64,000 bases of DNA, taken from NCBI GenBank assembly GCA_014360645.1, contig JACIXD010000017.1, positions 1 through 64,000 of the forward strand, written 5' to 3'. Source of the DNA: Actinomycetota bacterium. Lineage in GTDB: Bacteria > Actinomycetota > Geothermincolia > Geothermincolales > RBG-13-55-18. Positions 9,630 to 18,438 of this stretch are shown one piece after another. The notes beneath the pieces are model-generated. The model saw only the letters and a program-made list of their open reading frames with translations. It did no database searches and was not told the origin of the DNA. The position numbers and the translations under genes are program-made. Positions within the stretch are counted from its first letter, which is position 1, and every line of letters begins with the position of its first letter.

Positions 9630-12600
9630 GCCGCTTTCCCAGCCTCAAGGTGGAGGGAGGACTCCTTTCCTTCGACCTCATCGAGGACATCGCGGAAGGC
9701 GAAGCCCCGGGGCAGAAGCCGGCGGACTTCGGCCTTCCCGCCAAGGCGCACTTCCTGGACGAGGTGGCCGATGCCTGGGCAGCAGCCCGCCGCTACTGGG
9801 AGGCCTTCCGCGCCCGCCTGGAGCAGCTGCCGGAGGAGGACCTCGCCACCAGCGCCACCCGCGACGGCTGGGTCATCCCCCTCCTGAGCCTCTTGGGATA
9901 TGAGCTCGCCTACCGGCCGCGGGCCCAGGTGGTGGACGGCCTCACCTTCGCCGTAAGCCACGGCGCGGACTCAGGTGAGGACTCTCCCCCCGTGCACGTG
10001 GTGGGCTGGCGCCAGGAGCTGGGCAAGCTCCCGCCCACCGGCCGCCCCCGCCTCGCCCCGCATGTGCTCATGCAGGAGTACCTCAACCGCACCGAACACC
10101 TCTGGGGGCTGGTCACCAACGGGCGCGTCCTGCGCCTGCTGCGCGACTCCCAGCTGCTCTCCCGCCAGGCCTACATCGAGTTCGACCTCGAGGGCATGTT
10201 CGAGGGGGCGAGGCTTGCCGACTTCGCCCTCCTCTGGCGCCTGGCCCACCGCACCCGCCTGCCTCGAGGCATGGAGGACGCCCCCTCCTGCCTGCTGGAG
10301 CGCTACTACGCCACCAGCGTGGAGCAGGGAGGGAGGGTGCGTGAGAGGCTGCGCGACGGGGTGGAGCGAGCCCTGGAGGTCTTCGGGAACGGCCTGCTCT
10401 CCCATCCCGAGAACGGTGAGCTGCGGGAGAGGGTGGCGGCGGGAGAGATCAGGCCCGAGGACTTCTACCGCGACCTTTTGCGCCTGGTCTACCGCCTGCT
10501 CTTCCTCATGGTGGCGGAGGAGAGGGGCCTCATCTCCCCCTCCGAGGTCTACCTGGAGCACTACAGCCTGGAGCGCCTGCGCCGACTGGCCGACCTGCGC
10601 ATCTCGGGGGAGGACCACCGCGACCTCTGGATATCCCTGCAGGCCACCTTCGAGCTCTTCCGCAGGGAGGAGCTGGGGGCCCTGCTCCAGCTCCCGCCCT
10701 TGAACGGCGAGCTCTTCGCAGCGACTGGTCTCGACCGCTGCGCCCTCTCCAACCGGGACCTCTCCGCCGCCCTGCGCGAGCTCTCCACCTACACCGAGGG
10801 CCCGCGCTGCCCGCGCCGTCGCGTCAACTACTCCGCCCTGGACGTGGAAGAGCTGGGGAGCGTCTACGAGAGCCTCCTCGACTACCATCCCGCCTTCCTG
10901 GAAAAAGACGGGAAGACGGCCTTCCGCCTGGTCACAGGTACGGAGCGCAAGACCACCGGCTCCTACTACACCCCGCCGGCGCTCGTGGGCGAGCTCGCGA
11001 AAAGCGCGCTTGAGCCGGTGCTCCTCGCCCGCTTGGATAAGGCGAAGGGCAAAGAGGACAAGGAGAGGGCCATCCTCTCCATGAAGGTGTGCGACCCCGC
11101 CTGCGGGAGCGGCCATTTCCTGCTCGCCGCCGCCCGCCGCCTGGGCAAAGAGCTCGCCCGCGTGCGCACGGGCGACGAGGAGCCCGCCCCCGAGGAGGTG
11201 CGCCCGGCGGTGCGAGAGGTCATCTCCCACTGCATCTACGGGGTGGACAAGAACCCCTTAGCGGTGGACCTCTGCAAGGTGGCGCTGTGGATAGAGGGCC
11301 ATGCCGAGGGCAGGCCCCTCTCCTTCCTCGACCACCGCATCCGCTGCGGCGACTCCCTGGTGGGGGTGTTCGACCTGAAGGTACTGGAGGAGGGCATACC
11401 CGACGAGGCCTTCAACCCTGTCTCCGGAGACGACAAGGCCCTCGCCAAATCGAAAAAGAAGGACAACAGGGCGGAGAAGACCAAGAAGGCGGGATGGCTC
11501 TCTATGCAATTCGAGGCGGGTTCGGACATCGCGGAGCTCTCACAGGCCTACCGCGCACTCTCCGAGATACCCGACGACACCCCGGAACAGGTGCGAAGGA
11601 AACAGGAGGCCTACGAGAGGCTTAAGGCGGAGGGGAGCAGGTGGTGGCGGGACATGACCGCCTGCCACCTCTGGACCTCCGCTTTCTTTGCGAACCTGGA
11701 TACGGATAGCTGCCGGGAGAGGGCCGTCCCCACCACCCAGGTCCTGCGCGACTACCTGGCCTCGGGGAGCGTGGACGGGCGCTTTATCGGGCACGCCTGG
11801 GAGGCGGCGGTGCGCCACCGCTTCTTCCACTGGCCCCTGGAGTTCCCCGAGGTGTTCGAGGCGAGAGGCTTCGACGTGGTGCTCTGCAATCCTCCCTGGG
11901 AGCGCATCAAGCTACAGGAGCAGGAGTTCTTCGCCACCCGGGAGCCCGAGATCGCCTTGGCTCCCAACAAGGCGGCACGAGGACGCCTGATCAAGCAACT
12001 TCCCGAGACCAATCCATCCTTGTGGTCTGAATACCTGGATGCTCTGCATTATGCCGAGGCACAGAGCAAGTTCCTGCGCCAATCCGGGCGCTTCCCCTTA
12101 TCCGCCCGGGGAGATATAAACACATATTCTGTCTTCTCCGAGCTTTTCAGCGAATTGATAAATGCCAGCGGCAGAGTGGGGATCGTCGTGCCCACGGGCA
12201 TCGCCACCGACGACACCAACAAGCAGGTCTTCTCCCACCTGGTGGATGGGGGGATGCTCGTAAGCCTATATGACTTCGAGAACCGGGAGAAAATATTTCC
12301 CGCGGTTGATAGCAGGCAGAAGTTCTCTCTCCTCACCCTTCGTGGTGACCTCGCCGCGAAAGCTCCCACCCGCTTCGCCTTCTTCCTCACCCGCACAGAG
12401 CAGCTCAAGGACGAGCGGCGCGTCTTCTCCTTAAGCGCGGAGGACTTCAAGCTCCTGAACCCCAACACCCGCACCTGCCCCATCTTCCGCACCCGCCAGG
12501 ACGCCGAGCTCACCAAGTATATATATGAGAGGGTGCCGGTGCTGGTGAACGAGGCCACGGGCGAGAATCCCTGGGGCGTTAGGTTCATGACCATGTTCCA

Positions 12601-13714
12601 TATGTCCAACGACTCCCACCTCTTCCGCACCCGAAAGGAGCTCGAGGAGGCCGGCTACCGCCTCTTCGGCAACCGCTTCATAAAAGGCGAAGGCAAAGAC
12701 CAGGAAGTCTGGCTGCCGTTATATGAGGCGAAGATGATCCACCAATTCGATCATAGGTTCGGCACTTATGAAGGTATTGAAGTCCGCACCAATGCCCAGA
12801 TTCCCACTCCCAGCGAAGAACAACACGCCGACCCCAATTACTTGGTCATGCCTTGGTATTGGGTCGAATCCCGGGAAGTCGACGCGGCCTTGAGAAGCTA
12901 CTCACAAGGTTGGCTTTTTGGTTTCCGTGATATTGCCAGGTCAACCGATGAACGCACGGCGATATTCACCCTTGTCCCCCGCACCGCCGCCGGCCACAAA
13001 TTCCCATTGATATTCCCCAAAGCGAAAGAAGCTTTTGTGATAGCGATTCTAGCACCAAATACAGACAGCATTGTTTTTGATTATTTTGCAAGACAGAAAA
13101 CCGGAGGCACAAATCTAGCATATTTCTATTTGAAACAATTTCCATTCCTTGCTCCTATGCACTTATTTAAACAAAAAGCCCAACATATCACATCAACTTT
13201 CTTAGAATTGATCTACACCTCCTGGGATATCAAGCCCTTCGCCGACGATGTTTGGCGTGAGGCAGATGAGGAGCTCCGCCATGCCATCAAAGCCCAATGG
13301 GAGGAGAACAAGAAAGATACCGGCGGCCTCATCTGGGACCCGCCCGAATGGGCTGAGATAGCAGACGATGGCATCCCCCTCCCGCCCTTCAAGTGGGACG
13401 AGGAACGCCGCGCCCGCCTCCGCGCAGAGCTCGACGCCATCTACGCCAAGCTCTACGGCCTCAACCGCAAACAGCTCCGCTACATCCTCGACCCCGCCGA
13501 CCTCACGGAAAAGGAGCTGGAGAACATCCTCGACGACTACGAGGAGGTGGAAGACCCCTTGGACGAGGAGTCCTACCGCGCCCGCTGCGAGGCCTCCACC
13601 TTCCCCGGCGAAACTTTCCGCGTCCTCAAAGAGAAAGAAATCAAACAATACGGCCACTACCGTACTCGCCAACTAATCCTCGAAGCCTGGCAGAGACTAT
13701 ACGGGAAAGGCTGA
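9626..13714 (+). CDS. Eco57I-type N6-adenine DNA methyltransferase, DrmMI-like
   Basis: An S-adenosylmethionine-dependent DNA adenine methylase of 1362 residues, coupled to the SNF2 gene by a GTGA overlap. The open frame runs much further upstream, but the GTG at 9626 is preceded by GAGGAG and the upstream part is antisense-like shadow of the helicase frame. Motif I DPACGSGHF lies near residue 489 and motif IV NPPW near 754, typical of Eco57I/PglX-like enzymes. The N-terminal ~450 residues include TNGRVLRLLRD, a conserved segment of this class. It presumably marks host DNA so that the helicase-nuclease partners spare it. No separate restriction gene is needed if the helicase C-terminal domain cuts. 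Long stretches near the 3' end (about 12.7-13.2 kb) are visibly less GC-rich, hinting at a replaced target-recognition region. Confidence 0.88.
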   Translation: MSRFPSLKVEGGLLSFDLIEDIAEGEAPGQKPADFGLPAKAHFLDEVADAWAAARRYWEAFRARLEQLPEEDLATSATRDGWVIPLLSLLGYELAYRPRAQVVDGLTFAVSHGADSGEDSPPVHVVGWRQELGKLPPTGRPRLAPHVLMQEYLNRTEHLWGLVTNGRVLRLLRDSQLLSRQAYIEFDLEGMFEGARLADFALLWRLAHRTRLPRGMEDAPSCLLERYYATSVEQGGRVRERLRDGVERALEVFGNGLLSHPENGELRERVAAGEIRPEDFYRDLLRLVYRLLFLMVAEERGLISPSEVYLEHYSLERLRRLADLRISGEDHRDLWISLQATFELFRREELGALLQLPPLNGELFAATGLDRCALSNRDLSAALRELSTYTEGPRCPRRRVNYSALDVEELGSVYESLLDYHPAFLEKDGKTAFRLVTGTERKTTGSYYTPPALVGELAKSALEPVLLARLDKAKGKEDKERAILSMKVCDPACGSGHFLLAAARRLGKELARVRTGDEEPAPEEVRPAVREVISHCIYGVDKNPLAVDLCKVALWIEGHAEGRPLSFLDHRIRCGDSLVGVFDLKVLEEGIPDEAFNPVSGDDKALAKSKKKDNRAEKTKKAGWLSMQFEAGSDIAELSQAYRALSEIPDDTPEQVRRKQEAYERLKAEGSRWWRDMTACHLWTSAFFANLDTDSCRERAVPTTQVLRDYLASGSVDGRFIGHAWEAAVRHRFFHWPLEFPEVFEARGFDVVLCNPPWERIKLQEQEFFATREPEIALAPNKAARGRLIKQLPETNPSLWSEYLDALHYAEAQSKFLRQSGRFPLSARGDINTYSVFSELFSELINASGRVGIVVPTGIATDDTNKQVFSHLVDGGMLVSLYDFENREKIFPAVDSRQKFSLLTLRGDLAAKAPTRFAFFLTRTEQLKDERRVFSLSAEDFKLLNPNTRTCPIFRTRQDAELTKYIYERVPVLVNEATGENPWGVRFMTMFHMSNDSHLFRTRKELEEAGYRLFGNRFIKGEGKDQEVWLPLYEAKMIHQFDHRFGTYEGIEVRTNAQIPTPSEEQHADPNYLVMPWYWVESREVDAALRSYSQGWLFGFRDIARSTDERTAIFTLVPRTAAGHKFPLIFPKAKEAFVIAILAPNTDSIVFDYFARQKTGGTNLAYFYLKQFPFLAPMHLFKQKAQHITSTFLELIYTSWDIKPFADDVWREADEELRHAIKAQWEENKKDTGGLIWDPPEWAEIADDGIPLPPFKWDEERRARLRAELDAIYAKLYGLNRKQLRYILDPADLTEKELENILDDYEEVEDPLDEESYRARCEASTFPGETFRVLKEKEIKQYGHYRTRQLILEAWQRLYGKG

Positions 13715-13919
13715 GTCTTAAAGAGTGTGTGTTTGGAAAGGATGATCGGTCATGGTCTTTTTCAAAAATACCAGGAGCTGTCAACGACGGTTTAGATTGT
13801 CACCGTTTCAACGGTATAAAGTGTCCACTTTTCGACGGAGTCACTCGGCTGCAACCGGCAGATAGATGATTGTATAAACTACCGGGGATGAACCGGCCAA
13901 CGGTGGTGTTCGGTTCCTT

Positions 13920-14228
13920 TCACCTCCCCTCCGTTTTCACAAGCCCTATGCTATGGACCCGGCCTTCCTCTTGCCTCAGAAAGCTCCTCAGTGGCGAGTA
14001 ATTGTAGCTGGTGATGGGGAGGGCGGGGTTGTCTACGAGCTCTTTTTCCTCGAGAAGGGCATGGGCGATCCCCTTCTCCCACAGCGCGGGGATCCTTGCC
14101 TAAGATGACCTGCGGTACTCCACGCTGAAGCCCTCCGGGTCATCCCTGTACTCCCGGAGCAGGGAGAAGAACCTCGCCTTGCCTATTCCCAGGATCTGCT
14201 GGGATATCTTAGTGTCCAGCTTTAAAGC
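13920..14228 (-). pseudogene. Transposase N-terminal remnant (HTH, integrase-type)
   Basis: Read on the minus strand, this stretch encodes LDTKISQQILGIGKARFF, then LREYRDDPEGFSVEYRRSS, a TAG stop, and in the same frame ARIPALWEKGIAHALL, EEKELVDNPALPITSYNYS and a final stop. The pattern, a helix-turn-helix followed by a long acidic-basic helical stretch and SSYNYS-like text, is that of the N-terminal half of DDE-type transposases of integrase-core elements. The catalytic half is absent. It lies between the methylase and the first McrB gene. It suggests that the two defence blocks were joined or disrupted by an insertion element. The exact IS family is not determined. Confidence 0.55.
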
Positions 14229-14420
14229 TTAAACTTTCTACTTTGAAATTTAGATCACATGCTCCACGTCGATGTTGACGTCAAGCAGTCTTATAATATT
14301 TAAACAAGGCCTAGCACTTTAGAATTCAGATAAATGGAGCGCCCATGAATGAGGTGGTATATCATTTCAATGTTATCTTGGCCACAAATCTTTATCTCTC
14401 CTATTTGTTTGGAGACCACG

Positions 14421-16025
14421 ATGGAAATACATATGGATGCTACTGAAAAATCACAGAGGGCTTGGATATTCCAGTCGAACCCCAAGAGATATCCAATACT
14501 TGAAGCCATAACAACGAAGAAAAAGGACACATTTTCAATCAACCGATATAGGGACGAATATTCAATTGGTGATCGGGTATTCATATGGAAGTCGGGGGAG
14601 AATGCAGGCATATATGCTGTTGGAAGAATACTATCTAAGCCGTTTGAGATGAAAGGTACAGAGTTTGGCGATATCAAAGTAGAGATTAGCTACGACGAGG
14701 TTTTGGATAACCCCATCCTAAAGGAAGAAATTCTTAAGGATGAAAGATTAAAAGGCTTGGCAATAATTCGACAACCTCGGGGAACAAATTTCAAGCTGGA
14801 GCAAGAGGAGGCAAAGATTCTTGAGGAAATCTACGGGGCGAGAAGCAAACTCGAAGGCACTTTAAGCTCGAACATATCAGAACAAGAGCATCATAAGATC
14901 TACAATTATATCCAAGGCAAAGGCCTCCACTTCCCCCCCTCCCTGGTGACCGACTACCTCCTGGCGCTCAAGACCAAGCCCTTCGTCATCCTCACCGGGG
15001 TGTCCGGCACCGGCAAGACCAAGCTGGCCCAGCTGGTGGCGGATTACTTCACGGAAGAGGACAAGGAACGCGTGGCCTTCGTGCCGGTGAGGCCGGACTG
15101 GACGGACAACCAAGGGCTCCTAGGCTTCTACAACCTCATCACCCAGCGCTACGAGCCCACCGAGCTCTTGAAGCTCCTGCTGCGCGCCGCAGAGGACCTC
15201 GAGAACCCCTACTTCCTCATCTTGGACGAGATGAACCTGGCCAAGGTGGAGCACTACTTCTCCGACTTCCTCTCCTGCCTGGAGAGCGGGACCCCCATCC
15301 TCCTCCACGACCAGCCGGAGGACCTGTCCTTCTCGGACGGGAAGCGGGAATACCTCATCCCTCCCCGCCTCCAGATACCCGAAAACCTCTACATAACCGG
15401 CACCGTCAACGTGGACGAGACCACCTACATGTTCTCCCCCAAGGTGCTGGACCGGGCCTTCACCCTGGAGTTCGACCGCGTGGAGACCGGGGCCTACCTG
15501 GGCTTGGAGGAGGCCTCATCCGAGGAGGACTTCCGGCTCAAGGAGGGGTTCACCCTCCTGCCCCAGGAGCATGCCACCAGGGCGCACGCCTCCTCCCTCT
15601 CCCCCGGCTTCAAGGGCCTCCTCGCCTCCCTGGAGGAGATGCTCGAGCCCTACCGCCTGCACTTCGGCTACCGGGTGATCAACGAGATCTCCCTCTACCT
15701 TGCAAACGCCGGGGAAAACGTGTCGGAGAGCCCCACCGCCGCAGATACCGCCTTCGACCTCTGCCTCCTGCACAAGGTCCTGCCCAAGCTGCACGGCAAC
15801 CGCGGTGAGCTGGAGGAGCCCCTGGCCCGCCTCCTCTTCTTCTGCTTCGAGATGACCCCTCCGGGTGACCCCGCCGGCTCCTTCGAGAGCTTCCAGGCCG
15901 GACCCCCTCTTCTCTACGAGTCCCAGGATGAAGGGAGGTCTCCCCGCTTCCCCCGCACCGCCGCCAAGGTCCATCGCATGTGGTCCACCCTGCGCACGCG
16001 GGGCTTTGTGAGCTTCGTGGAGTGA
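14421..16025 (+). CDS. EVE-domain McrB-like GTPase/AAA+ protein
   Basis: This 534-residue protein joins an EVE (PUA-like) domain to a McrB-type AAA+ motor. The EVE part is seen in AWIFQSNPKRYPILEAI, GDRVFIWKSGENAGIYAVGRI and a following SY..., residues ~10-150. The motor has Walker A GVSGTGKTKLAQ near residue 193, Walker B LILDEMNLAKVEHYF, and GTVNVDETTYMFSPKVLDRAF. EVE domains bind modified bases, so a type IV restriction role against modified DNA is likely. The start at 14421 is chosen over 14349 because GGAG lies 6 bases upstream and the protein then begins just before the EVE fold. The EVE part is visibly AT-richer than the motor. The motor is nearly identical in DNA to that of the next gene. 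A TATAAT at 14292-14297 lacks a well-spaced -35. Confidence 0.88.
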   Translation: MEIHMDATEKSQRAWIFQSNPKRYPILEAITTKKKDTFSINRYRDEYSIGDRVFIWKSGENAGIYAVGRILSKPFEMKGTEFGDIKVEISYDEVLDNPILKEEILKDERLKGLAIIRQPRGTNFKLEQEEAKILEEIYGARSKLEGTLSSNISEQEHHKIYNYIQGKGLHFPPSLVTDYLLALKTKPFVILTGVSGTGKTKLAQLVADYFTEEDKERVAFVPVRPDWTDNQGLLGFYNLITQRYEPTELLKLLLRAAEDLENPYFLILDEMNLAKVEHYFSDFLSCLESGTPILLHDQPEDLSFSDGKREYLIPPRLQIPENLYITGTVNVDETTYMFSPKVLDRAFTLEFDRVETGAYLGLEEASSEEDFRLKEGFTLLPQEHATRAHASSLSPGFKGLLASLEEMLEPYRLHFGYRVINEISLYLANAGENVSESPTAADTAFDLCLLHKVLPKLHGNRGELEEPLARLLFFCFEMTPPGDPAGSFESFQAGPPLLYESQDEGRSPRFPRTAAKVHRMWSTLRTRGFVSFVE

Positions 16026-16034
16026 GGGATGAAA
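14924..16034 (+). repeat. 1,111-bp direct repeat, copy 1 (McrB motor module)
   Basis: This copy matches 17328-18438 at a constant offset of 2,404 bases. The only difference noticed is T at 16007 against C at 18411, a silent change. The repeat covers the whole AAA+ module of the EVE-McrB gene from the LHFPPSLVTDYL segment through the stop codon and the next nine bases. It ends sharply where the following gene begins. Confidence 0.95.
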
Positions 16035-16035
16035 G

Positions 16036-18429
16036 ATGTTTGAGAACAGCTCGGCACTCGACAGGGCCGCAAGGCTTTTCGGTATGGCTTACGATGCGGC
16101 ACTTCAGGGTGCCTACAGCAACTACAAGAGGCAAGCGCTGGCAAACATAGGAAAAATTATCAAGGAATACATTAAGAGCGGAGATGTCAGCCGCGGAGTA
16201 TTGCCGAGGATTTTAAAGGAAAACACACAGAATATTATATGGATTGTCGGGTATTTCGGCGTAATAGACGACTTGCGCTCGTATCTTTCAAAGAGCGAGG
16301 CCAACGAGAAGGCTTTCCTGAGTGAATTTGCTCGCATGCTGGAGGAAAACACTCCTTTGGAAAAGAGGGTTGACGATTTCAAGTCCTTTATGGACGGAGA
16401 ATATGCAAGGAATGGGATAGAAAGGAAATTCCCGCTCAACATGCTCTCCACATTCCTTGCCGCTAATGATGAGAGACAATATTGCATCGTAAGACCTACC
16501 TCATACGACCGAGCCATAAAGGAATTCGGGTATAAGGACAAACTCGCCGCCTGGAAAACAGATGGGGAGAGATACGCATATTACTGCGATTTCGCCCTGG
16601 AGTTGCTGGAGAAGCTCAGGGAGGCATCCGGGAAGGGCCTGAGCCTTCTGGATGTCTATAACTTCCTCTTCTTGTGGGACCATTTCCACCCCGCTTTCGA
16701 CCGGGTTCTGATAGCCGCGAACATCGAGAGGCTGAAGGCAAAGGGTGAGTGGAACGGGAAGAGGTTCGACTATCGTGCCGAGAAGGAGGCGGAAGCAAGA
16801 AAGCTGTGCGAGGACAAGGTCGGTAGCTTCTCTCGGGAGGAGGGGGAGAGGCTCTTCGCCCTGCTTGACTCAGATCTTCCTGGGGGAAGGGAAGTCCACG
16901 GACGCTTCGGCCTGTCCTTCATCGGCTCTAACCGGGAGCTTCTGCTCCAAGACATGGGAGCCTTTAACCAGTGGTCTGATTACCTATATGGCGCGCCCGA
17001 GGCGGAGCTACAACAACGCGTCGAAGGGTTTATGAAAATGAAGCCGTTGAAGGGCGCCGGCAGCACGTTCGTCTCCGCGCTCCTCTACCTTCGGGATAAG
17101 AACCGTTTCAACATCGTGAACGGTGCGATAATCGGCGGTTTGGCGAAGGTTCTCGAGAACAAGGCCTTGGACAAGAGAAAACTGGAATACTACTTCGATG
17201 CCAACTGGTTGCTCATCTGCCTCAGAGAGGAAATCGGTCTCCGCCCTGAATCCCTCGACCTGCTCCTCTCAAACATCGTGCCCGTAACCCCGGCCCGCGA
17301 CATCTACGAGTATGTCGAACGGGCCAACCTCCACTTCCCCCCCTCCCTGGTGACCGACTACCTCCTGGCGCTCAAGACCAAGCCCTTCGTCATCCTCACC
17401 GGGGTGTCCGGCACCGGCAAGACCAAGCTGGCCCAGCTGGTGGCGGATTACTTCACGGAAGAGGACAAGGAACGCGTGGCCTTCGTGCCGGTGAGGCCGG
17501 ACTGGACGGACAACCAAGGGCTCCTAGGCTTCTACAACCTCATCACCCAGCGCTACGAGCCCACCGAGCTCTTGAAGCTCCTGCTGCGCGCCGCAGAGGA
17601 CCTCGAGAACCCCTACTTCCTCATCTTGGACGAGATGAACCTGGCCAAGGTGGAGCACTACTTCTCCGACTTCCTCTCCTGCCTGGAGAGCGGGACCCCC
17701 ATCCTCCTCCACGACCAGCCGGAGGACCTGTCCTTCTCGGACGGGAAGCGGGAATACCTCATCCCTCCCCGCCTCCAGATACCCGAAAACCTCTACATAA
17801 CCGGCACCGTCAACGTGGACGAGACCACCTACATGTTCTCCCCCAAGGTGCTGGACCGGGCCTTCACCCTGGAGTTCGACCGCGTGGAGACCGGGGCCTA
17901 CCTGGGCTTGGAGGAGGCCTCATCCGAGGAGGACTTCCGGCTCAAGGAGGGGTTCACCCTCCTGCCCCAGGAGCATGCCACCAGGGCGCACGCCTCCTCC
18001 CTCTCCCCCGGCTTCAAGGGCCTCCTCGCCTCCCTGGAGGAGATGCTCGAGCCCTACCGCCTGCACTTCGGCTACCGGGTGATCAACGAGATCTCCCTCT
18101 ACCTTGCAAACGCCGGGGAAAACGTGTCGGAGAGCCCCACCGCCGCAGATACCGCCTTCGACCTCTGCCTCCTGCACAAGGTCCTGCCCAAGCTGCACGG
18201 CAACCGCGGTGAGCTGGAGGAGCCCCTGGCCCGCCTCCTCTTCTTCTGCTTCGAGATGACCCCTCCGGGTGACCCCGCCGGCTCCTTCGAGAGCTTCCAG
18301 GCCGGACCCCCTCTTCTCTACGAGTCCCAGGATGAAGGGAGGTCTCCCCGCTTCCCCCGCACCGCCGCCAAGGTCCATCGCATGTGGTCCACCCTGCGCA
18401 CGCGGGGCTTCGTGAGCTTCGTGGAGTGA
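16036..18429 (+). CDS. McrB-like AAA+ protein with unknown N-terminal domain
   Basis: A 797-residue protein whose last ~365 residues repeat the AAA+ motor of the previous gene exactly, with Walker A near residue 457. The first ~430 residues are different: largely helical, with segments such as FLWDHFHPAFDRVLIAANIER and KPLKGAGSTFVSALLYLRDKNRFNI. The second recalls helical scaffold domains, but I do not recognise the family. In McrB proteins the N-terminal domain reads the DNA target, so this is probably an alternative specificity or adaptor subunit. It starts 10 bases after the previous stop, with GGGATGAAAG as a weak ribosome binding site. The downstream nuclease gene starts 3 bases after its stop, so all three are likely one transcript. 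Confidence 0.85.
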   Translation: MFENSSALDRAARLFGMAYDAALQGAYSNYKRQALANIGKIIKEYIKSGDVSRGVLPRILKENTQNIIWIVGYFGVIDDLRSYLSKSEANEKAFLSEFARMLEENTPLEKRVDDFKSFMDGEYARNGIERKFPLNMLSTFLAANDERQYCIVRPTSYDRAIKEFGYKDKLAAWKTDGERYAYYCDFALELLEKLREASGKGLSLLDVYNFLFLWDHFHPAFDRVLIAANIERLKAKGEWNGKRFDYRAEKEAEARKLCEDKVGSFSREEGERLFALLDSDLPGGREVHGRFGLSFIGSNRELLLQDMGAFNQWSDYLYGAPEAELQQRVEGFMKMKPLKGAGSTFVSALLYLRDKNRFNIVNGAIIGGLAKVLENKALDKRKLEYYFDANWLLICLREEIGLRPESLDLLLSNIVPVTPARDIYEYVERANLHFPPSLVTDYLLALKTKPFVILTGVSGTGKTKLAQLVADYFTEEDKERVAFVPVRPDWTDNQGLLGFYNLITQRYEPTELLKLLLRAAEDLENPYFLILDEMNLAKVEHYFSDFLSCLESGTPILLHDQPEDLSFSDGKREYLIPPRLQIPENLYITGTVNVDETTYMFSPKVLDRAFTLEFDRVETGAYLGLEEASSEEDFRLKEGFTLLPQEHATRAHASSLSPGFKGLLASLEEMLEPYRLHFGYRVINEISLYLANAGENVSESPTAADTAFDLCLLHKVLPKLHGNRGELEEPLARLLFFCFEMTPPGDPAGSFESFQAGPPLLYESQDEGRSPRFPRTAAKVHRMWSTLRTRGFVSFVE

Positions 18430-18438
18430 GGGATGAAA
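17328..18438 (+). repeat. 1,111-bp direct repeat, copy 2 (McrB motor module)
   Basis: Second copy of the module at 14924-16034, including the stop codon and nine following bases. The near identity at the DNA level, including silent positions, indicates a recent duplication or ongoing gene conversion rather than selection on protein sequence alone. Confidence 0.95.

Noticed and set aside
1564-13714. Complete DISARM system
   Set aside because: A separate DrmB and DrmC are not present and the helicase is fused to DUF1998 and a nuclease, so only a DISARM-like label is justified.
14275-14297. TTGACG...TATAAT promoter before EVE-McrB
   Set aside because: The spacing is only 11 bases. The -10 may still be used, but a full promoter is not supported.
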